From the NCBI GenBank assembly GCA_964641965.1, contig CAZXLD010000004.1:1-64000 (forward strand): a stretch of DNA of 64,000 nucleotides, read 5' to 3'. Both the position numbers and the translations under genes were made by a program. The notes under the pieces are model-generated. The model saw only the letters and a program-made list of their open reading frames with translations. It made no database searches and was not told the origin of the DNA. Source of the stretch: JAJDFU01 sp964641965. GTDB taxonomy: Bacteria > Bacteroidota > Bacteroidia > Chitinophagales > Saprospiraceae. Shown one piece after another: positions 15,618 to 24,068 of this stretch (its first letter is position 1; every line of letters begins with the position of its first letter).

Positions 15618-18600
15618 ATGAAGTTGAAAGTTGGAATTTTTTTTGGCGGCCCTTCCCGAGAACGTGAAATATCTTTTGCCGGCGGACGAACGGTCTATGA
15701 TAATCTAGATGCTCAACTGTTTGAACCTGTTCCCATTTTCGTAGATAGTTTACGCAGATTCATTGTACTGGATTGGCATCTTATTTACAAAGGGAGCATC
15801 CGCGATTTCTTCCCACCACCTCAATCCTTACCTTCTTCAGCCTCTCCCTACCAAATCTATTTGGAAAGCCTGTATGGCCTATCGCCGCAAGATCAGGCGA
15901 CAATGATCCAGGAGGTCGGTATGGAAATTGGTCCGGAAGAGCTCCCCAAATGGATCCAAATTGCCTTCCTTGCATTACATGGAGAATATGGTGAAGATGG
16001 TCAGCTTCAAAAAGAACTCGAAGATTTGGGTATCCCCTATACCGGAAGCGGAGTCAGGGCTTGCGAAATTGGTATGGATAAAGCTTTGCAAAAAGACTTA
16101 ATGACCCAATTGGGGTTCAATGCCCCGCGAATTCAAGTACTTGACCGAAACGAATGGCTTTCCGTTCAGAATTCGCCTGCTTTTTACCAGAAGACCATAG
16201 ATCGTATTGGCTTCCCCTTGGTGATTCGCCCCTCCAGGCAGGGTTCCTCGATCGGTGTTTCCATCATCCAAAAGGGCACTCCCTGGGAGGGTTTTGTTGA
16301 AGCTGTAGACCGGGCGTTCTTTCGGGAACGAATCCCCTTGGCCGATTGGAACTCCAGGTCTGAATACGAGCGCCGCGACCATATCCGCCTTTTGACCGAT
16401 ATACGCGATGGTATCGGTTTTCCGATGGACTTGGTTATGGATAAGGAGAGAGAAACCATTTACCACCCTGATAAGCTCCAATCTCGCCTGGACGAATGGT
16501 CTCAGAGACTTCCGCAAGAAACCGTTCTGTTGGAAGGACACCATACGGAGAAGCAGGTCCTATTAGAGGAATTTATTCACGGCCGGGAATTTTCATGCAT
16601 TGTTATCCGGACGGAGGATGGTGGTGTGGTGGCATTACCGCCAACCGAGATTGTTAAAGGTGGAGCTGTTTTTGATTACCGGTCCAAGTATATGCCGGGT
16701 ATGTCAAGAAAGCGCACGCCAATTGAGATTCCGGGTACCCAGATTCAGGCTATCCGCAAAGAGTGCGAGCGTTTGTTTCTGGAACTAGGGTTTCAGGTTT
16801 ATGCCCGCATTGATGGATTCATTCGGGAGGACGGCAAAATATTTCTGAATGACCCCAATACTACTTCGGGGATGCTACCTTCCTCTTTTTTCTTTCATCA
16901 GGCAGCCGAAATTGGACTCAATCCCTCCCAGTTCCTGACCTATATTATCCGAACCTCTTTGCAAGAGCGGGTTGCCGCATTTCCGGGGAGGGCGGACTGG
17001 TATACTTTGCTCCAGGATCTTGACGACCGGATAAGGGAATCCAAGGCCAACCAGCACAAAAAAGTCAAAGTAGGAGTTATCCTGGGAGGGTATTCCTTTG
17101 AGCGACATATCTCCGTGGAAAGCGGACGCAATATTTACGAGAAACTGGCCAGTAGTGAAAAGTATCTCCCCTACCCCATCTTTCTGAGTCGGAAAGAGGA
17201 TGAGCTTGTGCTTCACCAAATACCAGTTCACCTGTTGCTAAAAGACAACGCAGATGACATAAAAGAGAAGTTGAATGTTCGCTATTCTCACCCTATTGTA
17301 GAGCACATCAAAGAAAAATGTACATCCATTACGGCAAAATACGCTGCCAATGAGGTAATTTTTCAACCCCAGCCATGGTCATTCACCGAGCTCAAGGACC
17401 AAATTGACCTTGTTTTCATTGCCCTTCATGGCCGTCCCGGGGAAGACGGAGAATTACAACTCCAGCTCGATCAACTTGAAATCCCATACAACGGGTCCGG
17501 ACCTGAATCTTCTGCCATTACCATCAATAAATTCCAAACCCTGGAATTGCTGCGGCAACACGGATTTAAAACCGCCCGCCAAATGCTGCTTGATCAGGGA
17601 GAATTCGAGGAAGACCCCCAGGCTGCTTATGCGAAAATAGAAGCTGAATTCGGTTACCCACTCATCGCTAAACCCGTAGATGATGGTTGTAGTTCTGCCG
17701 TCCAGATGGTACAAGACCGAAACCAACTGGAGGCTTATGTAAAGTTGATCTTCCGCCAGGAGGATGAACAGGGAAAAGCCTACCGAAAGGTATTAAAGAT
17801 CCGCCCTGAAGAAGAATTCCCGATCAAATCGTCGATCTTATTTGAAACGGTAATCACGGCAGAGGAAGCCCCTCACTTTCTGGAAATAACGGGGGGTATG
17901 CTTACTCATTATCAACCGGACGGTACAATCGAATACGAGGTATTTGAACCTTCGGAAGCCCTAGCCTCCGGGAAAGTGCTATCGCTTGAGGAGAAATTTC
18001 TGGCAGGGGAAGGTCAGAATATTACCCCGGCCCGCCTGGCAATACACCCGAAAAATTATGCTGTAGTCGCCAAGCAAGTTAAAGCAACATTGAAACGAGC
18101 GGCAAGTATATTGCAGATTGATGGTTACTGCCGGATCGATGCTTTTGTTCGGGTTTTCCCTCAGAACCTGGCGGAGGTAATAATTATTGAAGTGAACTCC
18201 CTGCCTGGAATGACTCCGGCGACAGCCATCTTCCATCAGGCAGCCCTTAACCAGTATAAACCTTTCGAGTTTATCGATGAAATTCTGAACTTTGCCGTTG
18301 AAAGGAAGGAAAACAAAAAAAACAGCCTACCTTTTGCTACTTCCCTTAACGCACCTGCAATGACCACACCCGAGCCGAAGCCTATCCCAGAAGCATCTTC
18401 AGCCACCGGCCCGTCTTCGGAGCCGAAAGGGTTGGGACAACAACTACTGGATCGCGTTAAGGAATTCTTCCTCTTGATCTGGATATACATCTGGGAGTTT
18501 CTCTCCTCCCCCTTTTTCCTTAAGAATATAATTGGTTGGGTCTTGGCCAGTTTAGGCTTGCTCATCCTCACAGCCTACCTCATCCGAGGCTACACCCATC

Positions 18601-19292
18601 ACGGGCAATCCCTTCAAGTGCACAACTACCGGGATATGGAATTGGATGATGCGAAAAAGCTAGCTGCTAACCGGAGCTTCCAACTGGAAGTAGACGGAGA
18701 AGGGTTTGATATAGACAAGCCGCCCGGGGTAGTTTTACAACAAACCCCTGAGCCAATGAGTGAGGTCAAACGAAATCGGACGATCTACGTAGTGGTGAAT
18801 GCGAATAAAGCTCCCGGCGTTCCAATACCTTCCTTGGCTACTGTTGACAACTATACGAACTATTGCTCCACGCTCCGGACCCGAAATATTAACTGTGAAA
18901 TTCGCGATGAAGAATTTAGTGGACGCCTAGCTCCAGGCACCATTCAAAAAGTGTTTTTCAATGGTGAAGATATTACGGACAGGTTGCGTAAAAGGGAGAT
19001 AAAGATCCCTCAAGGTAGCACCCTTGAAATGGTTATTACGACTCGCACCTCACCAACTGTTCCGATTCCGGACTTGGTTTGTCTGACCTATAAGGAAGCT
19101 GAATTCAAGTTATCGAGCAATCACTTGGTCATAGGTAAACTACTTGGACCTACTCCAGATGATATCGAAACTGCTTATGTGATCCGCCAGGAACCGGCAT
19201 TTGCTCCGGAAGCTAATATTACCATTGGTGCACCGGTCGACCTTTATCTGAGCAATACCCCTCCAAGTAATTGTCCGTCCACCCGGCGCTAA
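15618..19292 (+). CDS. double D-Ala-D-Ala ligase-like / TM / PASTA fusion
   Basis: A 1224-residue protein. Two Ddl-like ATP-grasp units come in tandem. Unit 1 (~1-465): VGIFFGGPSREREISFAGG, LALHGEYGEDGQLQKEL (~119), LVIRPSRQGSSIGVS (~200, Arg where ATP-binding Lys is usual) and LNDPNTTSGM (~410, altered metal/PG motif). Unit 2 (~480-905): VGVILGGYSFERHISVESG, IALHGRPGEDGELQ (~601), PLIAKPVDDGCSSAV and the canonical EVNSLPGMT (~857). A Pro-rich linker and one membrane helix (~969-991) lead to three PASTA-like repeats (~998-1060, 1066-1140, 1142-1215), which would be periplasmic. Standard Ddl is ~300-370 residues and has no PASTA. The canonical role is D-Ala-D-Ala synthesis; PASTA domains bind peptidoglycan. 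The altered first unit may be regulatory. A rhodanese gene follows after 31 nt. Confidence 0.88.
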   Translation: MKLKVGIFFGGPSREREISFAGGRTVYDNLDAQLFEPVPIFVDSLRRFIVLDWHLIYKGSIRDFFPPPQSLPSSASPYQIYLESLYGLSPQDQATMIQEVGMEIGPEELPKWIQIAFLALHGEYGEDGQLQKELEDLGIPYTGSGVRACEIGMDKALQKDLMTQLGFNAPRIQVLDRNEWLSVQNSPAFYQKTIDRIGFPLVIRPSRQGSSIGVSIIQKGTPWEGFVEAVDRAFFRERIPLADWNSRSEYERRDHIRLLTDIRDGIGFPMDLVMDKERETIYHPDKLQSRLDEWSQRLPQETVLLEGHHTEKQVLLEEFIHGREFSCIVIRTEDGGVVALPPTEIVKGGAVFDYRSKYMPGMSRKRTPIEIPGTQIQAIRKECERLFLELGFQVYARIDGFIREDGKIFLNDPNTTSGMLPSSFFFHQAAEIGLNPSQFLTYIIRTSLQERVAAFPGRADWYTLLQDLDDRIRESKANQHKKVKVGVILGGYSFERHISVESGRNIYEKLASSEKYLPYPIFLSRKEDELVLHQIPVHLLLKDNADDIKEKLNVRYSHPIVEHIKEKCTSITAKYAANEVIFQPQPWSFTELKDQIDLVFIALHGRPGEDGELQLQLDQLEIPYNGSGPESSAITINKFQTLELLRQHGFKTARQMLLDQGEFEEDPQAAYAKIEAEFGYPLIAKPVDDGCSSAVQMVQDRNQLEAYVKLIFRQEDEQGKAYRKVLKIRPEEEFPIKSSILFETVITAEEAPHFLEITGGMLTHYQPDGTIEYEVFEPSEALASGKVLSLEEKFLAGEGQNITPARLAIHPKNYAVVAKQVKATLKRAASILQIDGYCRIDAFVRVFPQNLAEVIIIEVNSLPGMTPATAIFHQAALNQYKPFEFIDEILNFAVERKENKKNSLPFATSLNAPAMTTPEPKPIPEASSATGPSSEPKGLGQQLLDRVKEFFLLIWIYIWEFLSSPFFLKNIIGWVLASLGLLILTAYLIRGYTHHGQSLQVHNYRDMELDDAKKLAANRSFQLEVDGEGFDIDKPPGVVLQQTPEPMSEVKRNRTIYVVVNANKAPGVPIPSLATVDNYTNYCSTLRTRNINCEIRDEEFSGRLAPGTIQKVFFNGEDITDRLRKREIKIPQGSTLEMVITTRTSPTVPIPDLVCLTYKEAEFKLSSNHLVIGKLLGPTPDDIETAYVIRQEPAFAPEANITIGAPVDLYLSNTPPSNCPSTRR

Positions 19293-19323
19293 CCTGTTTT
19301 TCCCAAATTAATTGTAGCAGACC

Positions 19324-19629
19324 ATGCAAGATATTACCCCAAAGGAATTGAAAGCGAAAATAGATTCGGAGGAAGATATTGTGCTGATTGATGTGCGGGA
19401 ACCCTATGAGCACGCCGAATTTAACATAGGTGGTATGCTCATTCCGCTAGGTCACCTACCAGCTGAACTTGATCAAATCACGCCTCAAAAAGATAAGGAG
19501 ATCATTGTCTATTGCCGGTCGGGCAACAGAAGCGGAATGGCCCAGCAGATCTTACTTCAGGAAGGATTTCCCAAAGTCCGGAACTTGTTAGGGGGCATGC
19601 TAGAATGGAAAGACACTGTTAACCAATAA
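19324..19629 (+). CDS. single-domain rhodanese-like protein
   Basis: A 101-residue single rhodanese domain: ITPKELKAKIDSEEDIVLID, VREPYEHAEFNIGGMLIPLG, and the active-site loop IVYCRSGNRSGMAQQIL with the catalytic Cys, ending in NLLGGMLEWKDTV. Such stand-alone domains transfer sulfane sulfur from thiosulfate or persulfides to thiol acceptors. It follows the Ddl-PASTA gene on the same strand with a 31-nt gap and no terminator, so cotranscription is likely, but a functional link is not evident. Confidence 0.9.
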   Translation: MQDITPKELKAKIDSEEDIVLIDVREPYEHAEFNIGGMLIPLGHLPAELDQITPQKDKEIIVYCRSGNRSGMAQQILLQEGFPKVRNLLGGMLEWKDTVNQ

Positions 19630-19711
19630 TAACTGATTCTATTCTGCCCAACATCAATTTAGAACCCAACTCTTCTTATAGGCTCCTGTGGAGGAGTGCA
19701 GCTTAGACGAA

Positions 19712-20242
19712 TCAGTTGCTTGCCACCACTTTTTTCTTCTGCACAATCGCCTCCAGGTTGTGCTGCGTCCTCAGTTCACGGGCGAGTTCAACCGCACGAT
19801 TTTGGGAATCAAACCGATCAACGAGGACTACATGGAACCTTCCCCTGTTAAAAGGTTCAACTGTTGTACTAGGATACCCTAGCCCTCGAATGCGGTTAGC
19901 TTCGCCTTCAGCATTGGATTTACGCTCATAACTCCCTGCTAGCACCATAAAATCACCTGCGCCCATACTGGTCGGCTGGCTTTGCCGTGCGCTGACGGTG
20001 GAAGAAGATTCTTTATCGGGAATCGGATCGCTGAAAAATGCAGAGTCTGGAGGTATTCCATCATCTTCCGGAAAATTGTACACATCCGGAATTGTATCTG
20101 CTGGCTGTTGAGTCCCGATAGCAGGATTTGCTGGAGGAGGGTCCTGGCCCAAATACAATTGGTAGAGTTGGTAGCCTAAAAAGCCGAGGGCAAATACCAG
20201 GACGACAACGATCACAACAGTAGTGACATCTACTTTTGGCAT
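19712..20242 (-). CDS. SPOR-domain membrane protein
   Basis: A 176-residue protein: a short N-terminus, one membrane helix (VTTVVIVVVLVFALGFLGYQLY, ~6-28), an acidic Pro-rich linker, and a C-terminal SPOR domain starting DFMVLAGSYERKSNAEGEAN and ending FHVVLVDRFDSQNRAVELAR. SPOR domains bind denuded glycan strands at division sites, so this is likely a division-associated or peptidoglycan-binding periplasmic protein. It converges with the rhodanese gene, giving two cell-wall-linked proteins (PASTA and SPOR) close together. Confidence 0.88.
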   Translation of the reverse strand: MPKVDVTTVVIVVVLVFALGFLGYQLYQLYLGQDPPPANPAIGTQQPADTIPDVYNFPEDDGIPPDSAFFSDPIPDKESSSTVSARQSQPTSMGAGDFMVLAGSYERKSNAEGEANRIRGLGYPSTTVEPFNRGRFHVVLVDRFDSQNRAVELARELRTQHNLEAIVQKKKVVASN

Positions 20243-20369
20243 AGTGCTTCAATTTTAGATAAGAATTGAATTTAGCCCTAAGAAGGCCCAACTCAATTCC
20301 ATATTTTTCTAAAAATACTAAGATAAATTGATAAAGGGATGCTATTTTGATTTATTAGAGCTTATTTCA

Positions 20370-20489
20370 AATTTGTACGCTGCGGCCAAATGGCCACTTT
20401 TTCGGTTATACTGCGTTGCAGAACTGGGCTTCGTAGCGCTGCTACGATCCCGAACCTGTACCTTGTCTAACCAAAAAATGGACAAATTT
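20370..20489. repeat. large imperfect palindrome (MITE/BIME-like)
   Basis: The centre is a perfect CGTAGC-GCT-GCTACG hairpin (20432-20446). The arms then continue outward with many matches: GGTTAtAC..GCAGAACTGGGCTTCGTAGC on the left against the reverse complement of the right arm through CCAAAAAATGG, and ending in AAATTTGT/ACAAATTT. The left arm holds an extra segment of roughly 15-20 nt (GCTGCGGCCAAATGG). The element fills most of the gap between SPOR and MBL genes. An open frame through it was discarded. Copy number elsewhere in the genome is unknown. Confidence 0.5.
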
Positions 20490-20519
20490 TGCCATCATTT
20501 ACGAATTTAAAACAAGCCC

Positions 20520-21281
20520 TTAGTCCAGCTGAATACGCAATCCATCATATCCCATATGGACCCCTTTGGGCAAGCTTGTCTCCATTTCTTCATGTAGTCC
20601 CATTCGATGGCTCATATGCGTGAGAAAGGCTTGCTGAGGTTGAATTTCTTCAATCAATTGCAAGGCTTCTTCCAGGTTTAAATGGGAATGATGCGGACGG
20701 TGGTGCAAAGCACTGATCACTAAGGTATGCACCCCTTTTACTTTTTCAAGCTCTTGTGGATAGATGGTCTTAATATCGGTCAGGTAAGCAAACTCCTGGA
20801 TCCGAAAGCCCAGAACCGGTAACCTGCCGTGCAAAAACTGGATTGGCAATATGTCCACCTCCTTTATTCGGATCGGGGTATCTGCAGATAAGGGTTGAAG
20901 CAACACACCTGGTGCCCCCGGATAAGGGTTTGCCTCAAAAATGTAGGCAAATCGTTGGCGAAACTGCTGCTGTACCTGTTCAGTAGCATAGACCAGCATA
21001 TCGGCTCCGGTCATGAAATTGAAAGGCCGAACATCATCTAGCCCTACCACGTGGTCATTGTGTTCATGCGTAATGAGAAGGGCATCCAGGGTACGTATGT
21101 TGGCCCTCAACATTTGCTGCCGAAAATCAGGACCGCAGTCTATCCCCAGGCTTAGCGTTCCAATTTGGATATGGGCGGCTGTACGAAGTCGTTTATCCTT
21201 CGGATTCGAAGAAAGACAAACTGGGCAGTCACATCCAATAACGGGGACTCCCTGAGAAGTACCGGTGCCAAGCAGGGTTAT
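20520..21281 (-). CDS. MBL-fold metallohydrolase with apparent AUA start
   Basis: A ~253-residue metallo-beta-lactamase-fold hydrolase. The N-terminal strand LLGTGTSQGVPVIGCDCPVC (with the LGTGTSQG signature of the PhnP/phosphodiesterase-like branch), the zinc motif ITHEHNDHVVGLDDVRPF and later HRPHHSHLNLEEAL are visible. The open frame runs from 21299, but contains no ATG, GTG or TTG until residue ~57, which is past the conserved N-terminus, so a start at 21113 would remove essential core. The best start is ATA at 21281, whose last bases form the TAA stop of the upstream gene (ATAA, the analogue of the ATGA overlap). ATC at 21290/21287 and CTG at 21275 are alternatives. Sequencing error is possible. 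Confidence 0.8.
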   Translation of the reverse strand: MTLLGTGTSQGVPVIGCDCPVCLSSNPKDKRLRTAAHIQIGTLSLGIDCGPDFRQQMLRANIRTLDALLITHEHNDHVVGLDDVRPFNFMTGADMLVYATEQVQQQFRQRFAYIFEANPYPGAPGVLLQPLSADTPIRIKEVDILPIQFLHGRLPVLGFRIQEFAYLTDIKTIYPQELEKVKGVHTLVISALHHRPHHSHLNLEEALQLIEEIQPQQAFLTHMSHRMGLHEEMETSLPKGVHMGYDGLRIQLD

Positions 21282-21574
21282 TTCGATGATGCTTTTTCTT
21301 CAGGAGTGTCAACAGGCCCTTGTCCCCATTGGGCCAGTGTTTTTTTTCCATTTTCGGATAATTCGGCTGGGTCCGAGTCCAAAGAACTCAGAATTTCTGT
21401 TAACGTATTCACTCTGGCCTCCGTATCAAAAAATTTATTGATGACGACTAACCTTTGGTCCTTTACGATGCAATATCCCGATTGGAAATTCCCTTTTTCA
21501 TATCGAATTGTGTATGCCAATTCTTTATAAAGGTCTTCGATCTTTTTCAGGGTATGCCTGGTATACTTTGCCAT
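21278..21574 (-). CDS. conserved small cytosolic protein upstream of the MBL gene
   Basis: A 98-residue protein starting MAKYTRHTLKKIEDLYKELA, followed by YTIRYEKGNFQSGYCIVKDQ and RLVVINKFFDTEARVNTLTE. I recall this as a conserved Bacteroidota hypothetical that commonly accompanies MBL-fold hydrolases, but the function is not known. The charged, partly helical C-terminus (EEKASSK) ends in the TAA that overlaps the next gene. The ATG at 21574 is chosen because the long extension upstream lies in the antisense of the divergent PorT-like gene and is not protein-like. Confidence 0.8.
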   Translation of the reverse strand: MAKYTRHTLKKIEDLYKELAYTIRYEKGNFQSGYCIVKDQRLVVINKFFDTEARVNTLTEILSSLDSDPAELSENGKKTLAQWGQGPVDTPEEKASSK

Positions 21575-21713
21575 ATGCTTTTCTTCCGCTGAGTGAATTT
21601 CGAAAAAAATACGCACATTCACCTCTTTCAAGACCAACCACCTAGAAAGCCCGCTTGAATTAAATACCTTTTGTTTTTTGGAATGTTCCCATAATGCAAC
21701 CGATCTTAAAAAG

Positions 21714-22313
21714 ATGGCTTCTCTTGTCCCCAGACTCTTTTTCCTACTAACGCTCATTGGATGCGTATCGATGTCCCAAAACTTGAAAGGACAGCAACGG
21801 TTTAAAGCTGCCCCTATCCTGGGGTTTAACCTCTCCCAATTGGACGGCGATGACCTTGCGGGATACCATAAAATTGGGGTCGCAGCCGGAGGAAGGGTGG
21901 CTGCCATATTACATCCCAAATGGCGACTTACCCTGGAGATGCAGTTTATTCAGCAAGGCTCGAGCCGTGGAAGGAATGACCTGAATGGCGGATTGGATAG
22001 AATTGCGCTTCAATTGGTGGAAGCTCCCTTGATGGTTCAATTTTTGGAATGGAAGTTTCAGGTGAATGTGGGCGCCTCCTATGGTCGATTGATCAGTTAT
22101 TCCATTACCGACAATGCGGGTTCCGATGTGACCGACCAGTTCGACTACCGGCCCGATCAATTTTTCATATTGGGAGGATTCACCTTTATGTTTACCGAAC
22201 AGGCAGGCATTGATCTTCGACTCTCCAGAGCGCTCACCAATCTAAATCGTGAACCCGGTACGGGTACGCTGGTCAGCCGGAATATCACGGTTCGCCTCTT
22301 GTACGAATTTTAG
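21714..22313 (+). CDS. PorT-like outer-membrane beta-barrel protein
   Basis: A 199-residue exported barrel: signal peptide (LVPRLFFLLTLIGCVSMSQN), then alternating strands with aromatic girdles: AAPILGFNLSQLDGDDLAGY, GVAAGGRVAAILHPKWRLTL, EMQFIQQGSSRGRNDLNGG, ending in a C-terminal strand with terminal aromatic (ITVRLLYEF). This is the OMP_b-brl_2/PorT-like fold common in Bacteroidota. A role in outer-membrane assembly or secretion is only suggested by the family. The gene starts 139 nt from the divergent small protein at 21574. ATG 21714 begins the signal peptide. The stop is TAG. Confidence 0.83.
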   Translation: MASLVPRLFFLLTLIGCVSMSQNLKGQQRFKAAPILGFNLSQLDGDDLAGYHKIGVAAGGRVAAILHPKWRLTLEMQFIQQGSSRGRNDLNGGLDRIALQLVEAPLMVQFLEWKFQVNVGASYGRLISYSITDNAGSDVTDQFDYRPDQFFILGGFTFMFTEQAGIDLRLSRALTNLNREPGTGTLVSRNITVRLLYEF

Positions 22314-22511
22314 CGAAGAAATAATAAGACTTGCACTCCAGTTCATCAAGCGCTTAGATTTTTAGGTAAGCCAAAAAGAATAGATCCTTTGGAAAGGGAT
22401 TAAGTGTATCTTCCCAAATTTGAAGGCACTCCATACAGCAAGTCAGGGCAGGTTGTAGCCTATCCGATGAATCAAAATTAGCTTGGACTGCTGGTTTCCA
22501 AACAATCGTTT

Positions 22512-23426
22512 ATGAAGCATCCGATTGCCGTGCTGGACCTGGGCACGAACACCTTTCACCTATTGATATCCAGGCCGCGAGCCAACGGATTTGAGGAGAT
22601 TTTTCGGGAAAGGCGATTTGTCAAACTAGCTGAAAATGGAATAGATCGTATCCATGAAACTCCGTTCCAACGTGGCCTGGAAGCTTTAGGTTATTTTCGG
22701 GAAAGGCTAGATGAATACGGAGTACAAAAACTAAAGGCATTTGGCACAGCTGCGCTCCGAACAGCCTCCAATCGCCAGGAGTTTATCGAGCAAGCCTGGG
22801 AAAAATACAGGATAAAAGTGGAATTAATTAGTGGTGAGGAAGAAGCTCGCCTGATTCAGTTGGGTGTGGCACAAGCGGTCCCATCTCGCCTGGAAAACGA
22901 CCTGATCATGGATATCGGTGGTGGCTCAGTGGAGTTTATTATTGCCAACTCAGCGGAAATAATCTGGTCGGCCAGTTTTCCGGTTGGTGTGGCGGTGCTT
23001 TATAAAAAATTTCAACATCACGATCCAATTCTTCCGGAGGAACTTACCGCATTGAATCAATTCCTTTTTCGAACCTTACAACCATTGGTAGAAGCCCTGG
23101 CTCAATCGCCATGCACGCGTTTGATTGGAGCTTCCGGAACATTTGATGTATTGGAGAACCTGGCTCCTGTGAAAAATATACACCCCTTGTATTCGGAGAT
23201 TCCATTGGTCCTGTTTCCAAAGATCTACGACCAGCTTATTCACTCCACCCTGACCGACCGCCAGTGTTTGAAAGGTATCCCACCCGAACGAGCAGAAATG
23301 ATCGTTGTAGCAATGGAACTGCTGCGTTGGGTTATCACTGAATCCGAAGTGACCGATCTGGCAATTTCTTCCTATGCCATGAAAGAAGGAATCATGGCAG
23401 AACTGTTAGCCGAGTCCGAAAGTTAA
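22512..23426 (+). CDS. Ppx/GppA family phosphatase
   Basis: A 304-residue protein of the actin-like ATPase fold. Phosphate-1 loop AVLDLGTNTFHLLI at the start, RLIQLGVAQAVPS, the phosphate-2 loop DLIMDIGGGSVEFII, and GASGTFDVLENLAPV. It is the short form containing only the catalytic domains, as is usual for exopolyphosphatase or guanosine-pentaphosphate phosphohydrolase in Bacteroidota. It likely hydrolyses polyphosphate and/or (p)ppGpp. The convergent RbfA gene ends 9 nt beyond its stop. Confidence 0.9.
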   Translation: MKHPIAVLDLGTNTFHLLISRPRANGFEEIFRERRFVKLAENGIDRIHETPFQRGLEALGYFRERLDEYGVQKLKAFGTAALRTASNRQEFIEQAWEKYRIKVELISGEEEARLIQLGVAQAVPSRLENDLIMDIGGGSVEFIIANSAEIIWSASFPVGVAVLYKKFQHHDPILPEELTALNQFLFRTLQPLVEALAQSPCTRLIGASGTFDVLENLAPVKNIHPLYSEIPLVLFPKIYDQLIHSTLTDRQCLKGIPPERAEMIVVAMELLRWVITESEVTDLAISSYAMKEGIMAELLAESES

Positions 23427-23435
23427 GCATACCGC

Positions 23436-23828
23436 TTACTCCAATCCTTCTTCAGCCTTGCCGTCTCCCATTTGATTTTCCCGGTACAACCGGTCAAAAA
23501 TGGCTTCCACCTTGTACATTTCGTCTATGGTGTCATCCAGATAAAAGGAAATATCCGGAATGCGTCTTACCTGCCGCTTTAACCGCTGGGCAAGTCCCTG
23601 CCGCAAGCGAATCCGCTCTTCATCCAGCGATAGCATCACGGCAGGCTTATTTTCGGTATTGTATACGCTGAGATAGATCTTTGCCATGGATAGGTCAGGG
23701 GTCATTTTAACGGAAGTTACAGTGACCATGGCCTCGTGGCCGTAAATGTAACCTCCTTCGTGCTGTAGTAAAACACCGAAATTGCGTTTTACCAGCTCGG
23801 CAATTTGCCGTTGTCTTTTGGTTTCCAT
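23436..23828 (-). CDS. rbfA: 30S ribosome-binding factor A
   Basis: A 130-residue RbfA with its single KH-like fold: ETKRQRQIAELVKRNFGVLL, VTVTSVKMTPDLSMAKIYLS, LRQGLAQRLKRQVRRIPDIS, and the end of the fold FYLDDTIDEMYKVEAIFDRL. RbfA binds the 30S subunit near the 16S 5' helix and supports late maturation and cold growth. Length and motif order are normal. A short acidic tail follows. It is convergent with ppx/gppA. Confidence 0.93.
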   Translation of the reverse strand: METKRQRQIAELVKRNFGVLLQHEGGYIYGHEAMVTVTSVKMTPDLSMAKIYLSVYNTENKPAVMLSLDEERIRLRQGLAQRLKRQVRRIPDISFYLDDTIDEMYKVEAIFDRLYRENQMGDGKAEEGLE

Positions 23829-23964
23829 ATCACTTCAAACTTTAACCGGTTCGCTTTGGAACACAGCATAACTACACTTCAATTCTTGGGGCCCGCCAGG
23901 CTTTTCAGATTAACCTGAAGAACAAACTCAACGCTCTTAAAGATTGATAAAAATGTGGGAAAAT

Positions 23965-23999
23965 GCAAAAGGGGCTACATAATGTTTTCTTCCTTTTGC
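23965..23999 (-). terminator. weak inverted repeat after the ATP-grasp operon
   Basis: GCAAAAGG (23965-23972) pairs with CCTTTTGC (23992-23999) across a 19-nt loop. It lies ~70 nt past the end of the minus-strand ATP-grasp gene; the following minus-strand sequence is ATTTTCCC, a poor T-tract. The rest of 23829-24068 shows nothing else. Confidence 0.3.
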
Positions 24000-24068
24000 C
24001 TGCATCGTTTCCCAGGCTCTTTCTGGTCCAAAGATCTACTAAACGGGGATGACAGCGAAAAAATTCCC

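Noticed and set aside
20328..20510. 60-residue frame in the SPOR/MBL gap
   Set aside because: It runs through the imperfect palindrome; the apparent protein is a by-product of the repeat.
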